Assembly: GCF_010731895.1 (NCBI RefSeq)
Contig: NZ_AP022596.1
Coordinates: 2,046,001-2,110,000, forward strand
DNA from: Mycolicibacterium helvum
Lineage (GTDB): Bacteria; Actinomycetota; Actinomycetes; Mycobacteriales; Mycobacteriaceae
DNA length: 64,000 bases
Direction of reading: 5' to 3'
Part shown: positions 33,580 through 42,832 of the stretch, in pieces
How the letters are laid out: each line of letters opens with the position of its first letter
Numbering within the stretch: the stretch's first letter is position 1
Translations under genes and position numbers: made by a program
The notes under the pieces: model-generated
The model's database searches: none
What the model was told of the DNA's origin: nothing
What the model saw: only the letters and a program-made list of their open reading frames with translations

Positions 33580-36500
33580 GTGTTCGCCTGGTGGGGTCGA
33601 ACTGTGTATCGATATCGATACATCGTGATCGGTGTCATGGTCGCGCTGTGCCTCGGTGGCGCCGTATACGGGGCCACCTTGGGCAAGCATGTCACCCAGA
33701 GCGGTTTTTACGATAACGGCAGCGAGTCGGTGCGGGCCTCGACGCTCGCCGACCAGGTATACGGCCGCGACCGCACCAGTCACGTGGTCGCCATCCTGAC
33801 GCCGCCGGGCAACGAGAAGGTGACTGATAAGAGCTGGCAGAAGACAGTCACCGATGAGCTCGACCAGGTGGTCAAGGACCATCCCGATCAGATCGTGGGC
33901 TGGGTCGGCTGGCTGAAAGCCCCCGACACCACCGACCCGACCGTCAATCAGATGAAGACGGCCGATCTACGTCAAACCTTCGTCAGCATCCCCCTCAAGG
34001 GAGACGACGACGACACCATCCTGAAGAACTACCAGACCATCGAGCCGGCTCTCAAGCAGGTCAACGGCGGCGCTATCCAACTCGCCGGCCTCAATCCGCT
34101 GGCCAGCGAGCTCACCGGGACTATCGGCACCGACCAGCAACGCGCCGAGCTCGCGATCGTCCCGCTGGTGGCTGTGGTGCTGTTCTTCGTCTTCGGCGGC
34201 GCCGTCGCGGCCGCGTTGCCCGCCATCATCGGTGGCCTCACCATCGGCGGGGCGCTCGGTATCCTCCGGCTGACTGCCGAGTTCGGACCGGTGCACTTCT
34301 TCGCCCAACCCGTCGTGACGATGATGGGCTTCGGCATCGCCATCGATTACGGACTATTCGTGGTCAGCAGGTTCCGAGAGGAACTTGCTGAAGGCTACGA
34401 CGTCGAAGCGGCCGTACGGCGGTCGGTGATGACATCGGGCCGCACCGTTGCGTTCTCCTCGGTCATCATCGTGGCGTCCTCGCTACCGCTTCTGCTGATC
34501 CCGCTGGGCTTCCTACGGTCGATTACCTACGCGATCATCGCTTCGGTGCTGCTGGCGGCGTTCCTGTCGATCACGGTGCTGCCCGCGACCCTGGCAATAC
34601 TGGGCGCCAACGTCGACGCGCTGGGGGTGCGGACTCTGCTGCGAGTCCCGTTCCTGGCCAACTGGTCGTTCTCGCGCAGGATCATCGACTGGTTCATCGA
34701 AAAAACCCAGAAGACCAAGACCCGCGAGGAGGTCGAGAAGGGTTTCTGGGGCCGCTTGGTCAATGTGGTGATGAAGCGACCCATCGCTTTTGCCGCTCCC
34801 ATCGTGATCGTCATGACGTTGCTCATCATCCCGATGGGGCAGCTGGCGTTGGGCGGGCTCAGCGAGAAGTATCTGCCGCCGGACAACCCGGTGCGCAGCG
34901 CCCAAGAGCAGTTCGACAAAGAATTCTCCAGTTTCCGGACCGAACCGCTGACCCTGGTGATCAAAACCAACAACGGCTCGCCGGTCACCGACCAGCAACT
35001 CGACTCTCTTCGCGCCGAAGCACAGACGGTGTCCGGCTTCGCCGGCAGCGACGACCCGGCGAAAATGTGGGAGGAACGCTCGGCCCAGGACAGCGGATCG
35101 AAGGATCCGTCCGTACGGGTGCTTCAGAACGGCCTGATAGACAGCAGTACCGCACCCCAGAAGATCCAGCAGTTGCGCGCGTTGACCCCACCGAGGGGTA
35201 CTACGGTCCTGGTCGGCGGTACCCAGGCCCTGGCACAGGACAGCATTTTGACGCTGTTCGACAAGCTGCCGCTCATGGTGCTGATCCTGGTGCTCACCAC
35301 CACCCTCTTGATGTTCCTGGCGTTCGGCTCCGTGGTGCTTCCCATCAAGGCCGCATTGATGAGCGCATTGACGCTGGGCTCCACGATGGGCATTCTGACC
35401 TGGATGTTCGTCGAGGGCGGACACGGTTCAGGGCTATTGAATTACACGCCACAGCCCTTGTTCGCCCCGATGATCGGTCTGATCATCGCGGTGATCTGGG
35501 GTCTGTCCACGGACTACGAGGTGTTCCTGGTCTCCCGAATGGTGGAGGCCCGTGAGCGCGGCCTGTCCACCGCGGAGGCCATCCGGATCGGCACGGCCAC
35601 CACCGGCCGACTCATCACCGGTGCCGCGCTGGTACTCGCCGTGGTGGTCGCCGCGTTCGCGTTCTCCGACCTGGTGGTGATGAAGTACCTCGCCTTCGGT
35701 CTGCTGATCGCTTTGCTGCTGGACGCCACCGTCATCCGCATGTTCCTGGTCCCGGCCATCATGAAGCTGCTGGGCGACGACTGCTGGTGGGCGCCGCGCT
35801 GGATGAAGCGCGTGCAGGTGCGGATCGGCCTCGGCGAGACCCACCTGACCGACGAGCGCAAACGCCCGATCGTGCGCGATCCGGCTGACTCACTCGTGGG
35901 TGCGGGCGCACCCGTCTCGGCGGCACGCCGCCCGGCGCACGACCCGACCCATCCCGTGGAGGGCCGGGCGATGCCTCGGGTCGTCGGCCGCGCCGACTAC
36001 CGCACACCGCCGCCGCAAGACCCGCCGTCGGCGGCTGGCACCACCCGGATGCCGGATGCCGGCGAGGCACTCCCGGCGGCGCCCGTCGAGGCAGTCCCAG
36101 CCAAGTCCGGCGGGCAGGAGCCCAACCAGCCGGGATTGACTGACGCGCCGACCACCCGGTTCTCGGTGGCCAAGAATGCGGTCAAGAACGCGGTGAACAC
36201 CGCGACATCGGCGGCCCGGTCGACCCGTCCGCCCGCCCCGCCGGCACCGGACCGGGAGATCGAATCCTGGCTGGGCGAGCTGCGGGGATCCGGCGACCGG
36301 GGAGCTACCAAGCCCGCGACGCCGGGTACCCCGACGCCGCCACCGCCGCCGTCGGCCGAACCCACTACGGCGCTCCCGCCCCCGGAGGGCGCCACCACGG
36401 CGATCCCGACGGAGCGCGAGCCGCAGCTGACCGACGAGGTCCCCCCCTCGGTCAGCGCCGAGGAGACCCGCGCCATCCCGGTCAGTCGGCCCGACCAGGG

Positions 36501-36627
36501 TGACACCGAGGTGGCCACCGAGAAGCTGAACTCACGCGGTAAGAAAGAGGGCGACGAACAGCGCCGCCGCGGCACCGGTGGCGGGCTCAGCGCGGCAGAC
36601 CTGCTGCGCCGCGAAGGCCGCCTCTAA
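33580..36627 (+). CDS. mmpL3: MmpL3, trehalose monomycolate transporter
   Basis: A 1015-residue RND-superfamily flippase moving trehalose monomycolate across the inner membrane for mycolate layer assembly; essential in mycobacteria. Proton-relay pairs are at D256-Y257 ([10 protein letters not shown]) and D645-Y646 ([10 protein letters not shown]), the same residue numbers as in M. tuberculosis. Twelve transmembrane helices and two periplasmic domains are readable; the C-terminal ~250 residues are a cytoplasmic proline-rich, low-complexity tail ending [11 protein letters not shown]. The GTG start is supported by AGGAG at 33570-33574. The stop overlaps that of the convergent permease gene by 4 bases. 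MmpL3 has also been implicated with the Rv0203 haemophore, whose homologue is encoded nearby. Confidence 0.96.
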   Translation: MFAWWGRTVYRYRYIVIGVMVALCLGGAVYGATLGKHVTQSGFYDNGSESVRASTLADQVYGRDRTSHVVAILTPPGNEKVTDKSWQKTVTDELDQVVKDHPDQIVGWVGWLKAPDTTDPTVNQMKTADLRQTFVSIPLKGDDDDTILKNYQTIEPALKQVNGGAIQLAGLNPLASELTGTIGTDQQRAELAIVPLVAVVLFFVFGGAVAAALPAIIGGLTIGGALGILRLTAEFGPVHFFAQPVVTMMGFGIAIDYGLFVVSRFREELAEGYDVEAAVRRSVMTSGRTVAFSSVIIVASSLPLLLIPLGFLRSITYAIIASVLLAAFLSITVLPATLAILGANVDALGVRTLLRVPFLANWSFSRRIIDWFIEKTQKTKTREEVEKGFWGRLVNVVMKRPIAFAAPIVIVMTLLIIPMGQLALGGLSEKYLPPDNPVRSAQEQFDKEFSSFRTEPLTLVIKTNNGSPVTDQQLDSLRAEAQTVSGFAGSDDPAKMWEERSAQDSGSKDPSVRVLQNGLIDSSTAPQKIQQLRALTPPRGTTVLVGGTQALAQDSILTLFDKLPLMVLILVLTTTLLMFLAFGSVVLPIKAALMSALTLGSTMGILTWMFVEGGHGSGLLNYTPQPLFAPMIGLIIAVIWGLSTDYEVFLVSRMVEARERGLSTAEAIRIGTATTGRLITGAALVLAVVVAAFAFSDLVVMKYLAFGLLIALLLDATVIRMFLVPAIMKLLGDDCWWAPRWMKRVQVRIGLGETHLTDERKRPIVRDPADSLVGAGAPVSAARRPAHDPTHPVEGRAMPRVVGRADYRTPPPQDPPSAAGTTRMPDAGEALPAAPVEAVPAKSGGQEPNQPGLTDAPTTRFSVAKNAVKNAVNTATSAARSTRPPAPPAPDREIESWLGELRGSGDRGATKPATPGTPTPPPPPSAEPTTALPPPEGATTAIPTEREPQLTDEVPPSVSAEETRAIPVSRPDQGDTEVATEKLNSRGKKEGDEQRRRGTGGGLSAADLLRREGRL

Positions 36628-37775
36628 TCCTGTTGGCGTTCCCGCGGCACGACGTCTGGTTCGGAGTTGATCACGACGCCGTCCTGCGCCTCGAGTTCGG
36701 CGGCCTCTTCGGCTGGGTCATCGGCGACCAGCACGCGGACGGCGCTGTTGAGGAAGGCCACCAACGGGACCGCTAGCAGGGCGCCGACGATGCCGGCCAG
36801 CACGCCGCCGCCTGCGATCGCCAGCACGATCGCCAGCGGGTGGATCGATACGGCACGACCCATCACCAGCGGTTGCAGGATGTGAGCCTCCAGCTGCTGC
36901 ACCGCGATGATCAGACCGAGCGTGATCAGGGCGTAGACCACGCCCTTGGCCAGTAGCGCCACAATGACGGCGAGGAAGCCGGTGATCACCGCACCGACCA
37001 GCGGGATGAAAGCACCGAGGAACACCAGCGATGCCAGCGGCAGCGCCAGCGGGATGCCCATGATCGCCAGGCCGGTGCCGATGCCGACCGCGTCCACCAG
37101 CGCGACCAGGAAGGTGGCTCGCACGTAGCCGATCAGCGATCCGAACCCGGCGCGCCCGGCATCGCGAACCCGCTCGCGGGTCGCCGACGGGACGATCTTG
37201 GTGACGAACGCGTAGATGTTGCGGCCGCCGTGCAACAAGAAGATCAGCGTGAAAAACACCAGCAGTGCGCCGGTGATGATCTCGGTGAGCGTGGCCGCCG
37301 TCGATAACGCACCGGTGGTCAGCTTCTCCTGGTTGTCGCGCAATGCCTTGATGGCGGTGTTGCCGGCGTTGTCGATCTGTTCACGGCTCAGGTGCGCCGG
37401 CCCCTCGACGAGCCAGCGGCGCAGACTGTCGATGCTCTGGGTGACCTGCTCCACCAGCCCGGGAAGGCCCGAAACGAATTGGCTGACAACGAAAGTCATG
37501 ATTCCGCCGAACAGTCCGAAGCCGGCGAGCAACACCAGGGCCACCGCGCCACCACGCGGTGCACCGCGGCGGTCTAGCCAGTCGACGGCCGGCAGCAGCA
37601 GGGCGGCCAGCATGGTCGCCAGGGCCACCGGAACGACGATGACCTGAAGGCGTTGCACGATCACTAACAGCGCCACGATCGCGGTCGCGATCACCAGCAG
37701 ACGCCATGACCACGCCGCAGCCTTTCGGACGAGGGGGTCGACGGATTCGTCGTCCGAAGCTCGGATGGCCGGCAT
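36624..37775 (-). CDS. AI-2E family permease (Rv0205-like)
   Basis: A 383-residue membrane protein of the AI-2E/PerM family with about eight helices. The family's central region is visible as [20 protein letters not shown], with [27 protein letters not shown] after it. The C-terminus is an acidic cytoplasmic tail. The ATG at 37775 is preferred over a frame extension to 37820 because a TACGCT -10 element lies 7 bases from it. Position and strand match Rv0205. The substrate in mycobacteria is unknown; the AI-2 label is a family name only. Confidence 0.85.
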   Translation of the reverse strand: MPAIRASDDESVDPLVRKAAAWSWRLLVIATAIVALLVIVQRLQVIVVPVALATMLAALLLPAVDWLDRRGAPRGGAVALVLLAGFGLFGGIMTFVVSQFVSGLPGLVEQVTQSIDSLRRWLVEGPAHLSREQIDNAGNTAIKALRDNQEKLTTGALSTAATLTEIITGALLVFFTLIFLLHGGRNIYAFVTKIVPSATRERVRDAGRAGFGSLIGYVRATFLVALVDAVGIGTGLAIMGIPLALPLASLVFLGAFIPLVGAVITGFLAVIVALLAKGVVYALITLGLIIAVQQLEAHILQPLVMGRAVSIHPLAIVLAIAGGGVLAGIVGALLAVPLVAFLNSAVRVLVADDPAEEAAELEAQDGVVINSEPDVVPRERQQD

Positions 37776-37782
37776 GCGGCCA

Positions 37783-37848
37783 AGCGTAACTGGCACGGGC
37801 GGACATCCCGTGCCGAACACTGTCGATGCCGGCCTGCACAGTTACGCT
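37783..37848. promoter_or_regulatory. Mirror-image divergent leaderless promoters with a central palindrome
   Basis: AGCGTAACTG at 37783-37792 and CAGTTACGCT at 37839-37848 are exact reverse complements. Each contains a TACGCT -10 hexamer exactly 7 bases from the start codon it serves (ATG at 37775 leftward, GTG at 37856 rightward). Between them GGCACGGG (37792-37799) and CCCGTGCC (37807-37814) form a perfect 8-base inverted repeat around a 7-base spacer, where a shared regulator could bind near the leftward -35. Confidence 0.65.
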
Positions 37849-37855
37849 GAATTGC

Positions 37856-39034
37856 GTGTACCACGACGCGTCGGTAAACACCGCCCGCGAGGAACACGAC
37901 CCCCCGGCGCGCGGGAAGTACTGGTGGGTCCGCTGGGCGGTGCTCGGGGTCGCCGTGATCGTGCTGGCCGTCGAGGCCACCCTGGTGTGGGATCAGCTGG
38001 CCAAAGCGTGGAAGAGCCTGATCACGGCAAACGCCTGGTGGGTCCTGGCAGCCATCGCCGCGGCCATGCTGTCGATGCACAGCTTCGCCCAGATTCAGCG
38101 GACGCTACTGCGATCGGCCGGGGTCATCGTGCACCAGTGGCGCTCCGAGGCCGCGTTCTACGCCGGCAATGCGCTGAGCACCACGATGCCCGGCGGCCCG
38201 GTGCTCTCGGCCACCTTCGTCTACCGACAGCAACGACTCTGGGGCGCCTCTCCGGTGGTCGCGTCCTGGCAGCTGGTGATGTCGGGGGCGCTGCAGGTCG
38301 TCGGCCTGGCGTTGCTCGGCCTCGGCGGCGCATTCCTGTTGGGCGCCAAGAACAATCCGTTCTCGCTGCTGTTCACCCTTGGCGGGTTCATCGCTCTGCT
38401 GCTGCTCGCCCAGGCGGTGGCCAGCCGTCCCGAACTCATCGATGGCATCGGCGTCAAGGTGCTGGGGTGGGTCAACTCCGTGCGCGGCAAGCCCGCGGAC
38501 ACCGGCTTGCACAAGTGGCGAGAGACCTTAGCCCAGCTCGAATCGGTCAGCCTGGGCCGCCGGACCCTGGGGGTGGCGTTCAGCTGGTCATTCTTCAACT
38601 GGGTCTGCGATGTGGCGTGCCTGGCGTTCGCCGCCTACGCCGCCGGCGGAAAGCCATCGCTGGCCGGGCTGACTGTTGCCTACGCTGCCGCCCGGGCGGT
38701 CGGGTCGATCCCGCTGATGCCCGGGGGCCTGCTGGTGGTGGAGGCCGTGCTGGTTCCCGGCCTGGTGTCCAGCGGGATGGCGCTGCCCGCCGCCATCTCG
38801 GCCATGCTGATCTACCGCCTGGTGAGCTGGATCTTCATCTCCGCGATCGGCTGGGTGGTGTTCTTCGTCATGTTCCGTACCGAGGCGCCGCTGGACCCCG
38901 ATGCCGTCGCCGACGAGATAGCCAGGGCCGAGCACGACGGCGCCGCCGCAGCCGAGGATCCCGCCGACACCGCACTTCAGGGTCCCCTGCCACCGCCACC
39001 GGGCCTTGGCACCCAGGACGACGCCCGGCACTGA
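37856..39034 (+). CDS. UPF0104 / lysylphosphatidylglycerol synthase TM-region family protein (Rv0204c-like)
   Basis: A 392-residue integral membrane protein with about eight helices in the flippase-like fold of the MprF/AglD superfamily. Signatures are FYAGNALSTTMPGGPVLSATF near residue 115 (written in part: NALSTTMPGGPVL) and SIPLMPGGLLVVEAVLVPGL near 285. No lysyl-transferase domain is attached. The GTG at 37856 is preferred over the ATG at 37826 because the -10 element lies 7 bases before it. The C-terminal tail is proline- and acid-rich. Position matches Rv0204c. A lipid-translocating role is a family-level guess. Confidence 0.82.
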   Translation: MYHDASVNTAREEHDPPARGKYWWVRWAVLGVAVIVLAVEATLVWDQLAKAWKSLITANAWWVLAAIAAAMLSMHSFAQIQRTLLRSAGVIVHQWRSEAAFYAGNALSTTMPGGPVLSATFVYRQQRLWGASPVVASWQLVMSGALQVVGLALLGLGGAFLLGAKNNPFSLLFTLGGFIALLLLAQAVASRPELIDGIGVKVLGWVNSVRGKPADTGLHKWRETLAQLESVSLGRRTLGVAFSWSFFNWVCDVACLAFAAYAAGGKPSLAGLTVAYAAARAVGSIPLMPGGLLVVEAVLVPGLVSSGMALPAAISAMLIYRLVSWIFISAIGWVVFFVMFRTEAPLDPDAVADEIARAEHDGAAAAEDPADTALQGPLPPPPGLGTQDDARH

Positions 39035-39057
39035 CGTACCTGTGCTTGGATCCCCAC

Positions 39058-39435
39058 ATGGCAGTTCGTACCGATACCCGGCCGGTGGTTCTGGCGCTGG
39101 CCGGCGACATCGTCTGTGTCCTGGTGTTCTGTGCGCTCGGTCGCCGCAGCCACGCCGAAGGACTGACACTCACCGGAATCGCCGAGACCGCATGGCCGTT
39201 CCTGTCCGGCACGGCGCTCGGCTGGTTGATCTCCCGCGGCTGGCGGGCCCCGACCGCCGTCGCCCCCACCGGTGTCATTGTCTGGCTGGCCACCGTCGTC
39301 ATCGGAATGGTGTTGCGCAAAGCCAGCTCTCAGGGAGTTGCGACCAGCTTCATCATCGTTGCGTCGGTGGTGACCGCACTGCTGCTGTTGGGTTGGCGTG
39401 GGGTCGCCGCGCTGGTGCGCAAGCGCAATGGTTAG
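39058..39435 (+). CDS. DUF3054 family membrane protein
   Basis: A 125-residue protein with four hydrophobic helices: ALAGDIVCVLVFCALG, an AWPFLSGTALGWLIS segment, GVIVWLATVVIGMVL and FIIVASVVTALLLLGW. It begins 23 bases after the UPF0104 gene on the same strand and is probably co-transcribed. Its stop overlaps the sensor kinase stop by 4 bases. The family is widespread in actinobacteria with no known function. Confidence 0.78.
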   Translation: MAVRTDTRPVVLALAGDIVCVLVFCALGRRSHAEGLTLTGIAETAWPFLSGTALGWLISRGWRAPTAVAPTGVIVWLATVVIGMVLRKASSQGVATSFIIVASVVTALLLLGWRGVAALVRKRNG

Positions 39436-40772
39436 GCCTGCCCGGTCGGCATGACGGGCTCGGGGTAGGTCGACACCGTGAGGATCGCACGCAACCCGCC
39501 CAGCGGGCCGTCGGAGAGCTGGATGTCACCGCCGTGCAGCGCCGCCTGCTGAGCCACCAGCGCTAGCCCCAGACCTGATCCTCCCGCCGTGGCTGTACTG
39601 CCACGGGCAAAGCGCCCCAACACTTTTCGGTGTTCTTCTGCGGGCAATCCTCGGCCGTTGTCATCGACAGTGATCGCCAACAGCCACTCGTGGCGGTGAG
39701 CGCGCAGCACGATACGGGTGGCCTCGCCGTGGGTGATCGCATTGCGAACCAGATTGTCCACCGCCAGCCGCAAACCGGCCGGCCAGCCCCAGACTGTGCC
39801 GGCCTCGTCGGCCTCCACGATGATCTCGACCGCACCCGAGCGGACGTTCTCCCGGGCCACCCTGTCGAGCATCTCGGCGACGTCAATCGGCTCGCGGTCC
39901 TCGATGCGGGCCAGCTGCCCAGACGCCAGCTGCCCGAGCGCGGTGATGATCGCCTCGACGCGACGCTGCGCACGGGACAGATCGCCGACCACCTCGGCCC
40001 GCTCCTCGGCCGGTAGGTCGTGGATGCGCAGGGTGTCCAGATCTGCCCGCATCGCCGTCAGCGGGGTGCGCAGTTCGTGGGCGGCGTTGGCGGCGAAATC
40101 CTGAGCCGCCTGTAGCGAATTCGTGGTCGCCGCTTGGGCATCGGCCAACCGGTGCAGCATCGCGACCATCGCCTCGGAGAGGTCCTCGGCTTCGGCGGCG
40201 CCGCGTACCGGCTCCAATCGGTCACTGCCCGTGCCCAGGCGCCTGGTCTGTTCGGTGAGCCGCAGCAACGGCCGGATCGCCGGGCCGGCGAGTATCCAGC
40301 CAAGGGCGGCGGCCACCAGGACAGCAAGGCACACGATGAACACGTACAGCGGGATCCGCGCACGGCTCAGCAGAATGCTGTCGGCGCGGATCCCGATCGA
40401 AACCAGGATGCCGCCGGACTGCTCGACGGCCACCGTCCGCACCCGGTAATCAACGCTGTTGACGGTGACCGTCGCGGTTCCCGGCGGCAGCGGCGGGAGT
40501 TGGAAGCCGCGCTGGAAGACGACTTGACCGGTGGACCGCGATCGTCCGGTGGTCAGCACCCGGCTGGGATCGCGCAGCTGCTCGGGAAACATGCTGGCGT
40601 CGACGATCGAGTCGAGGCGCCGATCCAGTTGCGCATTGTCGTTGTTGGCCAGAACGATCGACGTCAGGGCCGCCAGCAGGGCGACGACCAGAGCGGCAGC
40701 CAGCGCGGCGGCCAGGGCAACCCGGACGCGCAGGGAAAGGCTGCGGCCCGCCCAATTCACCGGCCGGGTCAC
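39432..40772 (-). CDS. Sensor histidine kinase, PrrB-like
   Basis: A 446-residue kinase. Helices at residues ~15-40 and ~140-165 bracket an extracytoplasmic sensor of about 100 residues. HAMP and coiled linker follow, then the phosphoacceptor [18 protein letters not shown] near residue 235, the N box [11 protein letters not shown] boxes DDNGRGLP and [19 protein letters not shown]. The catalytic half reads like M. tuberculosis PrrB. The start overlaps the regulator stop (ATGA), so the two are coupled. The pair lies behind a haemophore gene, not at the standard prrAB locus, so it is likely a second copy with a different signal; an envelope or haem signal is inferred. Confidence 0.87.
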   Translation of the reverse strand: MTRPVNWAGRSLSLRVRVALAAALAAALVVALLAALTSIVLANNDNAQLDRRLDSIVDASMFPEQLRDPSRVLTTGRSRSTGQVVFQRGFQLPPLPPGTATVTVNSVDYRVRTVAVEQSGGILVSIGIRADSILLSRARIPLYVFIVCLAVLVAAALGWILAGPAIRPLLRLTEQTRRLGTGSDRLEPVRGAAEAEDLSEAMVAMLHRLADAQAATTNSLQAAQDFAANAAHELRTPLTAMRADLDTLRIHDLPAEERAEVVGDLSRAQRRVEAIITALGQLASGQLARIEDREPIDVAEMLDRVARENVRSGAVEIIVEADEAGTVWGWPAGLRLAVDNLVRNAITHGEATRIVLRAHRHEWLLAITVDDNGRGLPAEEHRKVLGRFARGSTATAGGSGLGLALVAQQAALHGGDIQLSDGPLGGLRAILTVSTYPEPVMPTGQA

Positions 40773-41488
40773 GGCTCCGACCGGAGCACGTACCCGATTC
40801 CGCGCACGGTGTGGATCACCCGTGGCACACCCTCGCGTTCCAACTTTCGGCGCAGGTAGCTGATGAACACGTCTGCGACGTTGGTGTCGACCTCAAAGTC
40901 GTAGCCCCACACCAACTCCAGGAGCCGCTGCCGGGACAGCACCACACCGGAGTTTTCGGCCAGGACCGCCAGCAGGTCGAACTCGCGTTTGGTCAGCTCC
41001 ACCCGATCGCCGTTGACGAACACCAGCCGTCGGGCGGTATCGATCGTCAGCGGTCCGATGGTGACCGCATCCGAGCCCTCGTTCGAGCTGGCCGCGCGCC
41101 GCAGCAAAGCATGTAGCCGCGCCACCAACTCACCCAAGTCGAAGGGCTTGGTCAGATAATCGTCGGCGCCGGCCTCCAGACCGGCGATGCGATCGTTGAC
41201 CGTATCGCGCGCCGAAAGCACACAAATGGGGATGTCGTTACCCAAGGCGCGCAGAGCGGTCACCACCGCCACACCGTCGAGCTCCGGCATCTGAACGTCG
41301 AGCACCAAGGCGTCGTGATTCTCATTCGCCAAGAGCCGCAACGCTTCCTTGCCAGTCGCCGCGACCCGGACATCGAACCCCGAATGCCGCAAACCACGTG
41401 CGACCGAGGTCCGAACGTCCGGGTCGTCGTCGACCATCAGGACGGTGCGGCCGGCGCCCTCCTGCGCGGGCTGCTGTCCTACCCGCAC
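40769..41488 (-). CDS. Response regulator, OmpR family, PrrA-like
   Basis: A 239-residue regulator. The receiver domain has the acidic pocket VDDDPDV, the phospho-acceptor aspartate in [12 protein letters not shown], the LSARDT threonine region and the [15 protein letters not shown] lysine. The winged-helix domain has [17 protein letters not shown] and [16 protein letters not shown] [15 protein letters not shown]. Wording is close to PrrA. It starts at a GTG only 6 bases after the haemophore stop and has no evident Shine-Dalgarno, pointing to translational coupling with that gene. This tight linkage suggests that haemophore expression and the two-component system are regulated together. Confidence 0.88.
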   Translation of the reverse strand: MRVGQQPAQEGAGRTVLMVDDDPDVRTSVARGLRHSGFDVRVAATGKEALRLLANENHDALVLDVQMPELDGVAVVTALRALGNDIPICVLSARDTVNDRIAGLEAGADDYLTKPFDLGELVARLHALLRRAASSNEGSDAVTIGPLTIDTARRLVFVNGDRVELTKREFDLLAVLAENSGVVLSRQRLLELVWGYDFEVDTNVADVFISYLRRKLEREGVPRVIHTVRGIGYVLRSEP

Positions 41489-41494
41489 TGCGAG

Positions 41495-41863
41495 TTAAGA
41501 GACAGGTACGTCGGGGCTACTGCCGCAGCGGTTCTTCAAGTCGACCAGGGGCTGGCGAATGCCCTGAAGGTCGGCCTTCACCGAGGGGTTGTAGTCCAGG
41601 TACTGCTTCACCTCAGACCGGATGGTGTCGCGCGGCGCACCTTCCAGACCGGTGAAGAACGCGTTGACGTCCGGGTGAGTGAACAAGTACGCCGAGGTCG
41701 CAGCGGACACACCCGCGGCCACTCCGGCAAGGTCGGCGGCGGTGCAGTTCGGCGGCGGATCGGCCAGCGCGGACGGGGCGCCAACCAGGATCGCGCCGGC
41801 GACAGCGCCCGTCCCGATCACTCCGACGACCGCGCGACGGGCTAGACGGGCATTAACCAACAT
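41495..41863 (-). CDS. Secreted haemophore-type haem-binding protein (Rv0203-like)
   Basis: A 122-residue exported protein. The signal peptide has a core near residues 12-28 and likely cleavage after SALA-DPP. The mature part has the haemophore (MHB) pattern: a cysteine in PNCTAADLAGVAAGV, the helix TSAYLFTHPDVNAFF, and a terminal second cysteine in LVDLKNRCGSS. M. tuberculosis Rv0203 binds haem and passes it to MmpL3/MmpL11 domains; the flanking genes here include both transporters. AAGGAG lies upstream of the ATG at 41863. The response regulator gene begins 6 bases after the stop, so haemophore, regulator and kinase form one operon. Confidence 0.82.
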   Translation of the reverse strand: MLVNARLARRAVVGVIGTGAVAGAILVGAPSALADPPPNCTAADLAGVAAGVSAATSAYLFTHPDVNAFFTGLEGAPRDTIRSEVKQYLDYNPSVKADLQGIRQPLVDLKNRCGSSPDVPVS

Positions 41864-41979
41864 GCTCGGACTCCTTAAATGTAGGGAGAAGCCATGCCAG
41901 TAACCGCTACTGACAGAGAAAGCTAAGCAGACTTGCTGCAGACTTTCGCGCCTTGAGCTTAACCAATCGTGAGAATGTT

Positions 41980-42016
41980 CCGATCCCGCTGATCAGGACC
42001 CCTTCTGCGGGATCGG
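41980..42016 (-). terminator. Hairpin between the two haemophore genes
   Basis: CCGATCCCGC at 41980-41989 and GCGGGATCGG at 42007-42016 are perfect reverse complements, a 10-base GC-rich stem with a 17-base loop. It lies 11 bases beyond the stop of the leftward gene 42028-42564 and upstream of the next haemophore gene. It should end or attenuate the first transcript. There is no U tract, as is usual in mycobacteria. Confidence 0.65.
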
Positions 42017-42027
42017 CGTCGCGTCGG

Positions 42028-42564
42028 TCAGCGACTGTTCAAGGTGACCGGCCCGGGCAGCGGCCCGCTCCCCAGTGGACCCTGGGTACCGGCACCCTGG
42101 TGGGCGGCCGTCGCGCCGGCGAGCGCATCCGCCGCGGTTGCCTGCAGCCCACTGGCCGGAGCCGACTGCAGCAGGCCGAGCAGCTGCGGCAGGCTCACCG
42201 GCAACTTGCATTGGGTGGACACACTTGTCAGCGGCTGCTGGATGGCTTGCAGGTCCTTGGCCGCATCGGGATTGGCGTCGAAGTAGCTCTTCAGTGCCAC
42301 CAAGGTCTGCGGTCCCGCCTGCTGCCGGGAGATCGTCGTCAGCGCCTGGTTGGTCTGCGGGTGGCTGTCCAGGTAGGTCCCGGTGTTGGTGGCGACGGTG
42401 CCGACGGTCTTGGCGATCGAGCTGGCCGCGCAGGGATCCGTGGCGGCAGTCGCCGCGGACGTCGGCAGCACGAGCGCGGCCGCACCTCCGGCCGCCGTTG
42501 CGGCCAGCACCGCACACAGGCCGCGGCGTAGCGCCGCGGTCGTCGAGAGGGCGGACGCAGACAT
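42028..42564 (-). CDS. Second haemophore-type (MHB family) secreted protein with extended C-terminus
   Basis: A 178-residue exported protein. The signal peptide runs to about residue 38. The mature N-terminal ~85 residues repeat the haemophore pattern: first cysteine in TDPCAASSIAKT, then TYLDSHPQTNQAL parallel to YLFTHPDVNAFF of the neighbouring protein, and a second cysteine in VSTQCKLP. A ~60-residue alanine- and glycine-rich tail follows that the shorter protein lacks. The ATG at 42564 has GAGGAG upstream and is preferred to an open extension to 42726. It diverges from mmpL11. A haem-binding role is inferred from the shared pattern. Confidence 0.76.
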   Translation of the reverse strand: MSASALSTTAALRRGLCAVLAATAAGGAAALVLPTSAATAATDPCAASSIAKTVGTVATNTGTYLDSHPQTNQALTTISRQQAGPQTLVALKSYFDANPDAAKDLQAIQQPLTSVSTQCKLPVSLPQLLGLLQSAPASGLQATAADALAGATAAHQGAGTQGPLGSGPLPGPVTLNSR

Positions 42565-42753
42565 CGGGACTCCTCGGGTTCGCTGACGACACACCGCGCC
42601 GCAGCAACGCTGCGACCCGGCCACGTTCCCCGACCCGGTAACACCTTTCGGAGCACATCCTGCCATCGACGGCGACTTCGCTGCCACTTCAGCGTCGGTA
42701 ACGAGAACCCCATCAGCAGGTCTCAATCCAGCTAAGACCGCCGCTCACGCCAG

Positions 42754-42781
42754 GTCAACGCACAGCTACCTGAGGTACGCT
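42754..42781 (+). promoter_or_regulatory. Candidate promoter of mmpL11
   Basis: TACGCT at 42776-42781 fits a -10 element and GTCAAC at 42754-42759 a weak -35 with 16 bases between them. The transcript would start near 42788, about 45 bases before the mmpL11 ATG. No operator is obvious. Confidence 0.35.
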
Positions 42782-42832
42782 CGCAGCCACGCAGCCCGGG
42801 GAGAATGCGGGGAGATAAACATCCAGCAGTTC

